From positions 1 through 64,000 of the forward strand of contig CALUUH010000007.1 of assembly GCA_944323875.1 (NCBI GenBank): a DNA stretch of 64,000 nucleotides, read 5' to 3'. Shown here piece after piece: positions 1-9,216 of this stretch; positions within the stretch are counted from its first letter, which is position 1, and each line of letters begins with the position of its first letter. The position numbers were made by a program, and so were the translations under genes. Origin of the DNA: Candidatus Gastranaerophilales bacterium. GTDB lineage: Bacteria; Cyanobacteriota; Vampirovibrionia; Gastranaerophilales; Gastranaerophilaceae. The notes beneath the pieces are model-generated. The model was not told the DNA's origin. It made no database searches and saw nothing but the letters and a program-made list of their open reading frames with translations.

Positions 1-321
1 ACAGTGTACTGTTATTACAAAATAGGGTAATGCGAAAATATTCTCACGTTGCCCTATTTTTGTAAATACTTAGTGCCTTACTGCCTTAGTGCTTTTTTTG
101 AGATCCCGCAAGGCAACAATTCTGGCATACTGCACTCAAACTGTTGCGGGATGACGGAAAGAGATTGCCAGAAGTCAAACCTTTTTTAATTTTTCTGTTG
201 GGCAAGAATGCCCCACCCTACATCTGTGACCTGTGAACAGTAAACAGTGTACTGTTATTACAAAATAGGGTAATGCGAAAATATTCTCACGTTGCCCTAT
301 TTTTGTAAATACTTAGTGCCC

Positions 322-433
322 TGTCTTGGATTTGCTTCACGCTCGCAGAGTTGCGCCTATAGTGCTTGCGCACAAGTCGGCTCAATCTGCTCGCTACCCG
401 GACTCGCTTCGCTCCGTCCGTCCGCAAATCCGC
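322..433 (+). repeat. Dispersed palindromic element, family A, copy 1
   Basis: Starts TGTCTTGGATTTGC and ends GCAAATCCGC. It is the best full-length match to copies at 7402-7512 (same strand) and 7190-7310 and 15068-15189 (opposite strand). A short 44-base form lies at 53727-53770. Confidence 0.85.
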
Positions 434-502
434 TAGTGCCCTAGCCCCTTAGTAACTTTTTTAGACAATGTTGGACTTTTCTCACGTTGCCTTTTTTTAT
501 GC

Positions 503-508
503 TATAAT
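503..508 (+). promoter_or_regulatory. -10 element (TATAAT) for rfbC
   Basis: A perfect TATAAT lies 23 bases before the rfbC start. A purine-rich GGGGGAA at 523-529 can act as its ribosome binding site. No convincing -35 is seen at normal spacing, so the promoter call rests on the -10 alone. Confidence 0.5.
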
Positions 509-531
509 ATTTTTATAAAGTCGGGGGAAAT

Positions 532-1089
532 ATGCCGTTTGAATTTCAAAGATTAGCAATAGAAGATGTTGTTTTAGTAAAGCCGAAAGTTTTTGGCGAC
601 AACCGCGGTTTTTTTATGGAAAGCTATAAAAAATCAGAGTTTTTTGAAAATGGTATTACTGTAGAATTTAATCAGGATAACCATTCAAAATCAGGCAAAC
701 ATGTATTGAGGGGGCTGCATTATCAGGCAAAACCATTCGGACAGGCTAAACTTGTCAGATGCAGCAGAGGCCGGATTTTTGATGTGGCTGTGGATTTAAG
801 ACCGGACTCCAAAACTTTTGCTAAATATGTTAAAGTCGAATTATCAGAAGAAAATAAACACATGCTATTTATTCCCGAAGGCTTTGCTCACGGGTTTGTC
901 GTTCTCTCTGACGAGGCTGAACTCTTGTATAAGGCAAGCGGTGAATATTCTCCGCAGCACGATAGAGGGGTTTTGTGGTGCGACAAAGATATTAATATTG
1001 ATTGGGAAATTGATTTTGAACCTTTGTTAAGCGAAAAAGACAAAATACAACCGACACTAAAACAAATAAATTTGGAGGAACTGGTTTAA
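532..1089 (+). CDS. rfbC: dTDP-4-dehydrorhamnose 3,5-epimerase
   Basis: This cytosolic cupin enzyme converts dTDP-4-keto-6-deoxyglucose to dTDP-4-keto-L-rhamnose, for rhamnose-containing surface polysaccharide. It has 185 residues, the normal length. The catalytic histidine is in RGLHYQ (His63), and the IPEGFAHGF cupin strand follows at about 114-122. The start has a GGGGGAA ribosome binding site. The stop overlaps the rfbB start by one base (TAATG), so the two are translationally coupled. The genes run epimerase, dehydratase, reductase; the thymidylyltransferase rfbA is not in the window. Confidence 0.97.
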   Translation: MPFEFQRLAIEDVVLVKPKVFGDNRGFFMESYKKSEFFENGITVEFNQDNHSKSGKHVLRGLHYQAKPFGQAKLVRCSRGRIFDVAVDLRPDSKTFAKYVKVELSEENKHMLFIPEGFAHGFVVLSDEAELLYKASGEYSPQHDRGVLWCDKDINIDWEIDFEPLLSEKDKIQPTLKQINLEELV

Positions 1090-2069
1090 TGAAAATTTTG
1101 GTTACAGGCGGCGCAGGCTTTATCGGAAGCTGTTTTGTAAGACATATACTGAACAAGTATCCGGATTATCAAATTATTAACCTTGATGCACTTACTTATG
1201 CAGGTAATATTGAAAATCTGGATGATGTGAAGGATAATCCGAATTATACTTTTGTTCACGGCAATATTTGCGATAAAAAATTAGTCCCGCAGCTTGTTGA
1301 AAATGTTGATGCTGTTGTGAATTTTGCGGCCGAAAGTCATGTTGACCGCTCAATTACAGGGCCGGAAATATTTATTGAAACAAATGTGAAAGGAACTTTA
1401 AACCTTTTGCAGACTGCTAAAGAGTTTAAAACAGAAAGATATTTGCAGGTCTCAACAGACGAGGTATACGGAACACTGGATAAAGAAGGCTATTTTTATG
1501 AGACAACACCGCTTGCGCCTAACAGTCCGTATTCTGCATCAAAAGCAAGTGCGGATATGCTTGTAAGAGCATATTTTGAAACATATAATATGCCGGTTTT
1601 AACAACCAGATGTTCTAACAATTACGGCCCGTACCAGTATCCGGAAAAATTAATACCGTTTTTCATCTCACAATTATTGAAAGGTGAAAAAGTTCCTGTC
1701 TACGGAGACGGCTTAAATGTTCGCGACTGGCTGTATGTTTACGACCATTGTGCTGCAATTGACGAAGTTTTACACAGAGGGCGTGTCGGGCAGGTTTACA
1801 ATATCGGCGGACATAATGAAAAAACTAACCTTGAAATAACTAAAATAATTCTTGAGGCAATGGGCAGGGATGAAAGCTATATTAAATTTGTGGATGACAG
1901 ATTAGGGCATGACAGGCGTTATGCAATTTGTAACGACAAAATTCAGTCAGAACTGGGCTGGCAGCCTTCCGTTACTTTTGAACAAGGTATTAAATTGACT
2001 ATTGATTGGTATTTGAACAATCAGGATTGGATAAAAAATATCGAAAATAAAAAGGCAGGAGTGTTATAA
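1089..2069 (+). CDS. rfbB: dTDP-glucose 4,6-dehydratase
   Basis: An extended short-chain dehydrogenase that converts dTDP-glucose to dTDP-4-keto-6-deoxyglucose, the step before RfbC. The 326-residue protein has the NAD-binding GGAGFIGS at 7-14, the STDEVYG substrate motif at 122-128 and the catalytic Tyr148-x3-Lys152 (YSASK). It follows rfbC with a one-base overlap and precedes rfbD by one base, so the three form one operon. Confidence 0.97.
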   Translation: MKILVTGGAGFIGSCFVRHILNKYPDYQIINLDALTYAGNIENLDDVKDNPNYTFVHGNICDKKLVPQLVENVDAVVNFAAESHVDRSITGPEIFIETNVKGTLNLLQTAKEFKTERYLQVSTDEVYGTLDKEGYFYETTPLAPNSPYSASKASADMLVRAYFETYNMPVLTTRCSNNYGPYQYPEKLIPFFISQLLKGEKVPVYGDGLNVRDWLYVYDHCAAIDEVLHRGRVGQVYNIGGHNEKTNLEITKIILEAMGRDESYIKFVDDRLGHDRRYAICNDKIQSELGWQPSVTFEQGIKLTIDWYLNNQDWIKNIENKKAGVL

Positions 2070-2070
2070 A

Positions 2071-2892
2071 ATGAAAGTTTTAGTTACCGGAGCAAGAGGA
2101 ATGCTGGGGCAGGATTTGTGCCCTATATTGGAAGATACCGGAGTTTTTGTGATAGAAACCGATATTGATAATCTGGATATTACAGATGAAGAAATGACAA
2201 AGGAAGTAATAACGAAAACTCATCCTGATATGGTTATCCACTGCGCTGCATATACAAATGTCGATAAGGCGGAAGAAGATTTTGAAACAGCCGAAAGAAT
2301 AAATATAACAGGCACGGAAAATGTGGCTAAAGCATGTGGCGCTTTAGATATTCCGATGGTGTATATTTCAACGGATTATGTGTTTGACGGAACTAAGAAA
2401 ACACCATATACTCCGGAAGATGATACGCGCCCGTTAAATAAATACGGATTAACTAAACTGCGCGGCGAAGAAGAAGTTAAAAAATACTGCGAAAAGTATT
2501 ATATAGCACGTACAAGCTGGCTTTACGGCCATCATGGCAATAATTTTGTCGAAACCATGCTGAAACTTGCAGCAGAAAATAAAGAAATAAAAGTGGTAGA
2601 TGATCAAATCGGTTGTCCGACCTGGACTGTTGAACTTGCTAACGGAATATTGAAACTTCTTTCAATGCCTTATGGTACTTATCACGTTTGCGGTTCAGGG
2701 TCAACAAGCTGGTACGGATTTGCCAGAGAAATTTTTGAACAGAGCGGGTTGAAGGTTGATTTAAAAACTTGTACAACCAATGAATTTCCGCGTCCGGCCA
2801 AGCGTCCGCGCTACAGCGTTATGGAGAACAACGGAATTTGCAGAAGCTGGCAGGCTGCACTACACGATTATCTACAACTCCGCAATGTTTAA
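2071..2892 (+). CDS. rfbD: dTDP-4-dehydrorhamnose reductase
   Basis: Last step of dTDP-L-rhamnose synthesis, a NAD(P)H-dependent reduction. The 273-residue protein shows GARGMLG (Gly7, 10, 13) for nucleotide binding, STDYVFDG at 100-107 and Tyr125-x3-Lys129 in YGLTK. An AGGAGTG ribosome binding site lies inside the end of rfbB. The length is slightly short of the usual 280-300 residues, with the C-terminus ending soon after the RPxxS substrate loop (PAKRPRYS). Confidence 0.96.
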   Translation: MKVLVTGARGMLGQDLCPILEDTGVFVIETDIDNLDITDEEMTKEVITKTHPDMVIHCAAYTNVDKAEEDFETAERINITGTENVAKACGALDIPMVYISTDYVFDGTKKTPYTPEDDTRPLNKYGLTKLRGEEEVKKYCEKYYIARTSWLYGHHGNNFVETMLKLAAENKEIKVVDDQIGCPTWTVELANGILKLLSMPYGTYHVCGSGSTSWYGFAREIFEQSGLKVDLKTCTTNEFPRPAKRPRYSVMENNGICRSWQAALHDYLQLRNV

Positions 2893-2975
2893 TTTGTTGC
2901 CCGAATGCGGTATTGAGTTTTAATTTTTTTTAAAGTATTATTCTCATAAAAGTAAGTAAGGAGAGTTTAAAATAT

Positions 2976-4277
2976 ATGATTTTACAAGAAGATTTGAAAG
3001 TAATAAATGACGTAATAAAAAATGTTGCAATTTTTATTCAGAATGATCCGATAGTAAAACCGGATTTTGAAGAATATCTGCGTACGGTCGGCGCAAGCGT
3101 TCAATCTGCTAACTTTCAGTCAGCTTGTTTTAATTATATTTTTGAAAGACGCCTCGGTGAAGAAAGAAAAGGTATTATTCAGACATTCGTTGAACGCACA
3201 ATGAATTTGCCGGAAGATTTTAAAAAGGTTGCAGAAGCACTTTCAAAATCTGTTTCTTCTGTATTTGAAATCAAAAAAATTCTGAAAAACGGCTTTGAAC
3301 TCTACAACATAATTAATGAAAAAGCTTATGAAGTAACTTCACTTGTAAAAATGACATCTTTTCGCGGCATGGGTTCAGGCCAGTATGTAATTGCAAGAAT
3401 ATTCTCTTATGAAGGTGCTCATTATCTGTTGGAAATATCAGGTGTTTTGCCTTCTAACAGACGGGATGATGCATTGCGTTTTTCTATTGCAAAAATTATT
3501 CAAAATCCTGAACTTGTTTATATGGACAATCCGGAAAAACTTAAAGAACTGGAAGAAAATGTTGAAGAAGTTTACCAAAAATTTATTGAATATTTTGGAA
3601 AAGATGAAATTATCACAACAAACAAATATGCAGATGATATAATCAGCCTTTTTAATGAGTATGCTGAATTAGGCGAACGCAATCCTTTTGAAGATAAGAT
3701 TGAAACCCTCGAAACATACAAATATTTTGATGTAAGAGAGTTCAACAACTCATACGAAAACTTTTTGGAAAATTCGCTGGGCGGATTTTCTTCCCACAGC
3801 GAAACTTATGATGTCGGCGTAATCTTTGACCGCGAATTAGGTTTATATGCAATACCTTTCTATGAAACATTTAATAAAATATTTGAGGCAAAAGATTATA
3901 AAGAAATAGAAAATTATGCAGGATGCGTTCAATATTTCTTACTGAATGACAAATTTTCTGCAAATATAATCAAGCGTGTAGCTGAAAGACACGAAAACTT
4001 TATGAAAGTTATCAACGAAATTTGTAACGCAAACTATACTCTTGATGAACTTTTGAAAAAGTATAAGGCAAAATATCTGGAACAAAAAATATTTTCATCA
4101 ACAACAGTTCTGTATAAATCAAAGGCATTTTCAAATACTCTGGGAATTATAGAAGAAAATGAAGAACGTCCGCAGATTGATGAAAATATTGATCTGTCAA
4201 AAGTAGGAAGAAACGATCCGTGTCCGTGCGGCAGCGGCAAAAAATTCAAAAAATGCTGCGGCGCACATTTAAAATAA
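2976..4277 (+). CDS. Hypothetical protein with C-terminal SEC-C zinc motif
   Basis: A 433-residue, mostly helical protein of unknown function. The last 24 residues are a SEC-C motif ([13 protein letters not shown]), the small zinc-binding module found at the C-terminus of SecA and of many unrelated proteins. The remaining 400 residues show no motif I recognise, and there is no signal peptide or membrane segment, so it is predicted cytosolic. An AAGGAG ribosome binding site lies before the ATG. It stands alone: 83 bases separate it from rfbD and a terminator follows. Confidence 0.8.
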   Translation: MILQEDLKVINDVIKNVAIFIQNDPIVKPDFEEYLRTVGASVQSANFQSACFNYIFERRLGEERKGIIQTFVERTMNLPEDFKKVAEALSKSVSSVFEIKKILKNGFELYNIINEKAYEVTSLVKMTSFRGMGSGQYVIARIFSYEGAHYLLEISGVLPSNRRDDALRFSIAKIIQNPELVYMDNPEKLKELEENVEEVYQKFIEYFGKDEIITTNKYADDIISLFNEYAELGERNPFEDKIETLETYKYFDVREFNNSYENFLENSLGGFSSHSETYDVGVIFDRELGLYAIPFYETFNKIFEAKDYKEIENYAGCVQYFLLNDKFSANIIKRVAERHENFMKVINEICNANYTLDELLKKYKAKYLEQKIFSSTTVLYKSKAFSNTLGIIEENEERPQIDENIDLSKVGRNDPCPCGSGKKFKKCCGAHLK

Positions 4278-4283
4278 TTTTAA

Positions 4284-4314
4284 AAAGAGGTGAATTTATT
4301 TCACCTCTTTTCTG
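4284..4314 (+). terminator. Rho-independent terminator after SEC-C gene
   Basis: Perfect 11-base arms AAAGAGGTGAA / TTCACCTCTTT (4284-4294 and 4300-4310) with a five-base loop, running into a short T tract. Confidence 0.85.
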
Positions 4315-4487
4315 TATCTGCGGATTTATACATTATGGTGATTTAGAACTTAATGGCAGCAGGAAGCAGTGTAATTAGCTACATTAAACGATTGATTTTT
4401 AGCTTCAAATCTTGTAAATAAATTGAAAAATTTTGTGTAAAAGTATATAATATACTGGTAAAAGTACTTAAAAATGAGGTTGATTAT

Positions 4488-5810
4488 ATGAAATTACACA
4501 TGCAAATCCTGATAGCTTTAGGACTTGGAATTAAGCGTAACTGGCATATATTTTTCGGTATTATTGCCGGTATTTTAGTCGGAATATTTTTACACGGACA
4601 TCCGAGCGCGCTTGTGTCTGCAATTTTGACATTTGTCGGTCAGGTGTTTATCAGACTTATTCAGATGGTCGTAATCCCGCTTGTTGTATCAGCAATTATT
4701 ATCGGTATAACCAGTGTCGGAGATAACAGACAACTCGGTAAATTCGGTAAGAAAATGATTTTATATTACGGAATTATTACAATCGCGGCTGTGGCAATAG
4801 GAGCTGCACTTGCTCTGATATTTAAACCGGGTATCGGCGCGGCGCACTATATTGCAGAAAATGCCGCTGCGGAAGTTCAAGCCTCTGTTGCGACAGCTAT
4901 GGCACAACAGCAGGGAAATATCTTAAACCTGTTTTTAGGATTTATACCTAATAACCCTTTCCGCTCTTTTGCTTATGGCGATATGGTTCCGATTATCGTT
5001 TTCGTGCTGATTTTTGCTGTTGCACTGGCAAAAGTCGGGGATGTAAACAGGCCGATTGTTTCTTTCTTTGAATCAGTATTTGCAGCGACGATGAAGATAA
5101 CCGACTGGATTATGTTTCTGGCGGCTCCGGGTATCTTTGCCCTGACTGCAAGTGCGGTTTCCAGTTTTGGTATTGATATTTTCGCAAGTATTTCAAAATA
5201 CCTGTTTGTATTGTTCTTAGGATTTTTACTACAGCTTTTTGTTGTATATCCGCTGTTTTTGAAATTCTTCTCAAAGGTTTCTGTTGTAATGCTTTATTCT
5301 GCTGTGGCCGAAGCAATGATGGTCGCATTCGGTACCGCAAGTTCCTCAGCAACACTTCCTTTGACAATTGCTTGTTGTGAAAAACGCGGTATTTCTCATA
5401 AAATCTCAAGTTTTGTATTGCCTTTGGGCGCAACATTGAATATGGATGGTACGGCACTATTACAAACCGTTGCCGTTATATTTCTGGCGCAGGCTTATGG
5501 TGTTCCGCTTGATCTGTTCCTGATTGTTCAGATAGCTTTACTTGCAATAATTGCATCAAGTACATGCGCGGGTATTCCCGGAGCGGGCTTGATTACTATT
5601 GCCCTAATCCTTAACGGTATGGGATTAAGTCCTGAACAGCTTGTTGCAGGTTTTGCATTCCTGTTCACAATCGAAAGAGTTACTGATATGATGAGAACAC
5701 TGGTAAACGTTACATCAGATACGGTTGTGGTTGCTGCTATTGCTGATAACGAAAACGAAATTAATTATGACCTGCTGAACAATCCTCAGGCTTACGAGGA
5801 AATAGCATAA
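4488..5810 (+). CDS. Dicarboxylate/amino acid:cation symporter (DAACS family)
   Basis: A 440-residue inner-membrane secondary transporter of the GltP/DctA type, importing C4-dicarboxylates or acidic amino acids with Na+ or H+. The family hallmarks are present: a serine-rich re-entrant loop (ASSSATLPLT), the NMDGTAL motif in the seventh helix and the CAGIPGAG second hairpin. Hydrophobic helices fill most of the protein. A GAGG ribosome binding site and a TATAAT at 4445-4450 precede it. The exact substrate cannot be read from sequence. Confidence 0.93.
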   Translation: MKLHMQILIALGLGIKRNWHIFFGIIAGILVGIFLHGHPSALVSAILTFVGQVFIRLIQMVVIPLVVSAIIIGITSVGDNRQLGKFGKKMILYYGIITIAAVAIGAALALIFKPGIGAAHYIAENAAAEVQASVATAMAQQQGNILNLFLGFIPNNPFRSFAYGDMVPIIVFVLIFAVALAKVGDVNRPIVSFFESVFAATMKITDWIMFLAAPGIFALTASAVSSFGIDIFASISKYLFVLFLGFLLQLFVVYPLFLKFFSKVSVVMLYSAVAEAMMVAFGTASSSATLPLTIACCEKRGISHKISSFVLPLGATLNMDGTALLQTVAVIFLAQAYGVPLDLFLIVQIALLAIIASSTCAGIPGAGLITIALILNGMGLSPEQLVAGFAFLFTIERVTDMMRTLVNVTSDTVVVAAIADNENEINYDLLNNPQAYEEIA

Positions 5811-5822
5811 GATTTAATTATT

Positions 5823-5852
5823 AAACGCCCCGCTTAACGCGGGGCGTTTTTG
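5823..5852 (+). terminator. Terminator after the symporter gene
   Basis: GC-rich hairpin with 11-base arms (AAACGCCCCGC at 5823-5833, complement at 5839-5849), a five-base loop and a T tract. Confidence 0.92.
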
Positions 5853-5880
5853 TGTTAATATAATCTCAAAAGAGGAATTT

Positions 5881-6780
5881 ATGACCGACAGAACAAGCGA
5901 AATAGCCTCCAAATTTTTGGGTAAAAAAACAGACGGAAGCAAAATGTATGACCCGTCTTTGCTTGTTGCTGTGCCAAGGGCAGATAATAGATTACAATAT
6001 AATATTGATAATAATGACTTGCCGTTTCTCGGATGGGATATCTGGCATGCTTATGAGTTTTCGACAATGACCGAAAACGGCATCCCGCTGACAAGGCTGC
6101 TTAAAATAAAATACAATTGCAGCAGTGAATTTATTGTTGAATCAAAATCATTGAAACTGTATCTGAACTCGTTTAATATGTCGCGCTTTGGAAAGACTTT
6201 TGAAGAATGTCTGCAAATCTGCAAAAATCTTATAGAAAAAGATTTAAGCGAGAAACTTCAAACCTCTGTTGTTGCGGCATTTATTGACAACAATGCACAA
6301 CGCATAAATATTTTTTCCGTTTTTAAAAATATAATGAATTTTGTGGATGAAACAAAAATAGAAGCTGATGCGTTCAAAGAAGCACCTGAAGTAATTAAAC
6401 TTGAAGATGCCGGATGGGTGCAGGAATATTATTTAACATTCGATGCATTGCGTTCTAATTGTCGCGTTACGCATCAGCCTGATTTCGGGGATTTGTTTAT
6501 TTACTATAAATCCTGCAAACATTTTGATGAAGGGGCGCTGGTGAAGTACCTGACCTCTTTTCGCTGCGAATATCATTTTCATGAAGAATGCTGCGAAATG
6601 ATTTATAAAAGACTTTACGACTTGTTGGATACAAAAGATGAATTGTTTGTTTGTGCACTCTATACACGCCGTGGCGGAATTGACATTTCTCCTGCACGCT
6701 GGAGTAAAAATTGTGTCGTAAAGGATGTGTATAAATTGATTGACGAAACAAAATTCGCCAGATGCGGTAATAAACAGTAG
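5881..6780 (+). CDS. queF: NADPH-dependent 7-cyano-7-deazaguanine reductase (long QueF)
   Basis: Reduces preQ0 to preQ1 in queuosine tRNA modification. At 299 residues it is the long, two-domain form known from E. coli rather than the short form of B. subtilis. The catalytic cysteine is Cys194 in SNCRVTHQPD, with Asp201 as general acid. ESKSLKLYLNSFN at 87-99 is the NADPH/substrate loop, FHEECC at 233-238 carries the substrate-binding glutamate, and TRRGGIDI is near the end. No other queuosine gene is nearby. A GAGG ribosome binding site precedes the ATG, and yraN follows by 12 bases. Confidence 0.96.
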   Translation: MTDRTSEIASKFLGKKTDGSKMYDPSLLVAVPRADNRLQYNIDNNDLPFLGWDIWHAYEFSTMTENGIPLTRLLKIKYNCSSEFIVESKSLKLYLNSFNMSRFGKTFEECLQICKNLIEKDLSEKLQTSVVAAFIDNNAQRINIFSVFKNIMNFVDETKIEADAFKEAPEVIKLEDAGWVQEYYLTFDALRSNCRVTHQPDFGDLFIYYKSCKHFDEGALVKYLTSFRCEYHFHEECCEMIYKRLYDLLDTKDELFVCALYTRRGGIDISPARWSKNCVVKDVYKLIDETKFARCGNKQ

Positions 6781-6792
6781 CCGGAGGATATA

Positions 6793-7137
6793 ATGAATAA
6801 TCGCACCAAAGGAACAGCCGGAGAGGATTTAGCTTGCAGGTACCTTGAAAAATCGGGTTATAAGATACTGGAGCGCAATAAACATTACTCGCGTTTTTGT
6901 GAAATAGATATTATCGCAGAATACAAAGGCACAGTTGTATTTGTTGAGGTAAAAACACGGCAGAGTGATGCTTTTGGCACACCTTTTGAGGCGATTACAC
7001 AATCAAAACTTAAAAATTTAAAAACAGGAATAATGAATTACTTAAATGAACACAAAGTGAAAAAATATCGGCTTGATGTTATCGGCATAACACTCAAACC
7101 TGAGATGAAAATTGAACACATGAAAAATGTGGGGTGA
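6793..7137 (+). CDS. YraN/UPF0102 family nuclease-like protein
   Basis: A 114-residue member of the YraN (UPF0102) family, which has a restriction-endonuclease-like fold and no settled function. The family signature is clear: GEDLACRYLEKSGY, the EIDIIAEY strand with its acidic pair, and VFVEVKTRQ, which together resemble a PD-(D/E)xK nuclease core. The likely start has GGAGG 5 bases upstream. It follows queF closely and is probably cotranscribed. Confidence 0.9.
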   Translation: MNNRTKGTAGEDLACRYLEKSGYKILERNKHYSRFCEIDIIAEYKGTVVFVEVKTRQSDAFGTPFEAITQSKLKNLKTGIMNYLNEHKVKKYRLDVIGITLKPEMKIEHMKNVG

Positions 7138-7189
7138 CATGGGAAAGTTACTGGGGTACGAAGGCACTGTAATTGTGACTAAGTGATTA

Positions 7190-7310
7190 GCGGATTTGCG
7201 GACGGATGGCGCGAACGAAGTGAGCAAATCCGGGTAGCGAGCAGATTGAGCCGACTTGTGCGCCAGCACTATAGGCGAAACTCTGCGAGCGTGAAGCAAA
7301 TCCAAGACAA
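7190..7310 (-). repeat. Dispersed palindromic element, family A, copy 2
   Basis: About 120 bases, running from GCGGATTTGCGG to GCAAATCCAAGACA. It is an inverted relative of 322-433 and 7402-7512. The inner part holds clustered (G)AGCGAACGAAGTGAG-like sequence. Confidence 0.85.
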
Positions 7311-7401
7311 GTGATTAAGTGACTAAGTGGTTACAGGAATAAGGCAACGAGAAAATAATCACATTGCCTTATCTTTGATAATACTTAGTGCCTTAGCCCC
7401 C

Positions 7402-7512
7402 TGTCTTGGATTTGCTTCACGCTCACGGAGACTCGCCTGAGGAGCGCTGCTCCGGCCGGCTCGTTCCGTTCGCTATCCGGACTCACTTCGTTCCGTCCGT
7501 CCGCAAATCCGC
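7402..7512 (+). repeat. Dispersed palindromic element, family A, copy 3
   Basis: Starts TGTCTTGGATTTGC and ends GCAAATCCGC. The centre differs from copy 1, with GAGGAGCGCTGCTCC in place of the CTATAGTGCTTGCGCA region, while both ends are kept. This suggests the ends matter for spread or function. Confidence 0.85.
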
Positions 7513-7560
7513 TAGTGCCTTAGTGCCTTTTAGAGAGGTGAGCCGAAGTCGCCCGCTAAG

Positions 7561-9057
7561 CTAATTACCCACACACACGGCATAGTTTGTATTATAATTC
7601 TTACTAAGTCCAATATCTTCAGTGCTATCCGTATCGAAGATTCTACAGTTTGCAATACCTACAAGGCCATCTCCTGACCAGTAAATTTTGTCAAGAGTAA
7701 TTGGAGGATTTTGACTATACTCGTCATTTACCTTGATTCCCGTTTTGTTCGTAGTCTCTCCAATTGTTATTTTGTTTCCGCTGCTATCTACATATAAATT
7801 GCTTGCCAGTTGTGCAAGTTGCTCAAGCGTTGCCAGACTCATGTTTTTCTGAGCGCATGTCTTTTTAGCACCGGCCCAATAATTATATTCACAATAAAAA
7901 TTATCATCTCCGGTAGTATCATAAGCTTTATCTTCTTCTGTTCCGGTCGAGCATGTATTTAGTATTGTATTAGCAAGAAAGTCAGTGCTAAAGCATAAAT
8001 CTCCGATCGGGTTATCGCAGGTAGAAATTGTTGCATTGGAAAGCAATATATCTTTGCCAACGCGGTTAGGAGATTTTTTACCGTTTACATCTATCATCAT
8101 ACTTAAACACGCAACCTGACTGCCGGTATCCTCAATCGGGTCAGCATAAGGACAGTTCGGATTATACGCCGCAATTACTGTTGTTCCGTCTGAAATAACA
8201 AAAGACATTGTATTTGTGTTCCAGTCGGATACCCCTAAATCATTTGCTGTCTTAAAATCTTCAATATATTTCTTTTCTAAATTATCTCTTTTACCTGTTA
8301 GAACGAATTCTGGACTGTAACATTTGTTTAAATCGTTATTGTCACAGGTTTTAATAACTTTCATATACTGTTTGAAAGTGTCCATAAAGTCTTCTGTTGT
8401 ATCATGTCCTGTCATAACGCCATCGGTGTTCATTCTGCGAACTGTTTCGGTGAGTTTCTTTTCCCAGAGGTCCTTAGCTGTAGACCATGCCTTCTCGTTA
8501 TGGTTCTTTATTAAACCGGGGATTGTCAGAACAGCCACCACGCCAATTACTGCGAGGGTGATTAGGACTTCGGCTAAAGTGAAAGCTGCTTTAGCGGCCA
8601 CCTGAGTGGTGGTGCAGGCTGGCCTGCCCTCGGCAAGGGTGAAGGCGGTCTTGCGGAAAGGCACTAAGTTACTAAGGCACTGAGGCACTAAGGATTTACA
8701 TGAGGCTGGCTCTGTGGCTTCGTGACGGGTTTCGTCATGAATTATTGTTGACCGTACTTCTTTAGCGGTCTCCATGTAAGAGCGGACGTAGTCCGCACCC
8801 TCATCCGGCCTCCGGCCACCTTCTCCCATAGGTAGAAGGGAATGCAGCAATTGTTGTTCGCCTTGTTTCGACATCTTACTCACCTCACTCACTGTACTCA
8901 CTTTACTCACCTTTGATGTGTAAGAGCGGACTTGTCCACCTTTAGCGGCCACCTGAATGGTGGTGCAGGCTGGCCTGCCTTCCGCTAGCGTGAAGGCGGC
9001 ACGCATTCCGCGCCCCTTGCGGCTCTGCCGAGCAAAAATTTTACTTAATTCTTCCAT
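7561..9057 (-). CDS. Type IV pilin-like protein with repeat-derived N-terminal extension
   Basis: A 498-residue secreted or pilus-type protein. The prepilin motif (AFTLAEVLITLAVIG) begins only at residue 158 and is followed by the hydrophobic pilin helix. The C-terminal 300 residues resemble the gene at 52284 and end in a lectin-like domain (WAGAKKTC, YWSGD, YAVCVGN). Residues 6-157 are intergenic repeats read in frame: KIFARQSRKGRG matches noncoding DNA near 54650, and RSYTSK, VSKVSTVSEVSK and LLPMGEGGRRPDEG recur in the 52284 gene. AFTLAE occurs three times (residues 21-26, 138-143, 158-163). The ATG is supported by AAGGAGG five bases upstream. Whether a 157-residue leader is processed by prepilin peptidase is unknown. 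Its tail has A-ending codons, unlike the paralogue. Confidence 0.85.
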   Translation of the reverse strand: MEELSKIFARQSRKGRGMRAAFTLAEGRPACTTIQVAAKGGQVRSYTSKVSKVSTVSEVSKMSKQGEQQLLHSLLPMGEGGRRPDEGADYVRSYMETAKEVRSTIIHDETRHEATEPASCKSLVPQCLSNLVPFRKTAFTLAEGRPACTTTQVAAKAAFTLAEVLITLAVIGVVAVLTIPGLIKNHNEKAWSTAKDLWEKKLTETVRRMNTDGVMTGHDTTEDFMDTFKQYMKVIKTCDNNDLNKCYSPEFVLTGKRDNLEKKYIEDFKTANDLGVSDWNTNTMSFVISDGTTVIAAYNPNCPYADPIEDTGSQVACLSMMIDVNGKKSPNRVGKDILLSNATISTCDNPIGDLCFSTDFLANTILNTCSTGTEEDKAYDTTGDDNFYCEYNYWAGAKKTCAQKNMSLATLEQLAQLASNLYVDSSGNKITIGETTNKTGIKVNDEYSQNPPITLDKIYWSGDGLVGIANCRIFDTDSTEDIGLSKNYNTNYAVCVGN

Positions 9058-9194
9058 ACAACCTCCTTTATGACATTATTTTTCGCTTTATTACAAAATA
9101 TATGACAAACTATTGCCAGAAGCATGACATATTTTTGCATATTTGTCAAGTATTCACGCCAAATAATTGCCTTAAACTTGCATACGGCTATCGT

Positions 9195-9200
9195 TATAAT
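9195..9200 (+). promoter_or_regulatory. -10 element for XRE regulator
   Basis: TATAAT 17 bases before the ATG at 9217, in the 159-base divergent gap between the pilin-like gene and the regulator. An AGGAGG ribosome binding site lies between. No well-spaced -35 is seen. Confidence 0.5.
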
Positions 9201-9216
9201 TTAACAGGAGGCTGAG

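Larger units (their letters stand above)
1..531. repeat. Gene-free repeat region upstream of rfbC
   Basis: No gene is seen here. A perfect 77-base direct repeat lies at 1-77 and 244-320. Each copy holds a hairpin with 12-base arms (19-30/49-60 and 262-273/292-303, one G-T pair). Between them is a palindromic element (103-152, arms ATCCCGCAA/TTGCGGGAT). A longer element with GGATTTGC/GCAAATCC ends follows at 322-433. Tandem octamers of the type CCTTAGTG separate the elements (68-93, 434-455). Related copies lie around both long pilin-like genes. Confidence 0.85.
7138..7560. repeat. Gene-free repeat cluster between yraN and the pilin-like gene
   Basis: Two inverted copies of the GGATTTGC...GCAAATCC element lie at 7190-7310 (minus) and 7402-7512 (plus). 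They flank a hairpin with AAGGCAA/TTGCCTT arms (about 7338-7374) that resembles the hairpin in the 77-base repeat at the window start. CTTAGTG-type octamers join the parts. No coding signal is seen. Confidence 0.85.

Noticed and set aside
1-320. CRISPR array from the direct repeats
   Set aside because: Only two copies, 77 bases long, and no regular spacers or cas genes.
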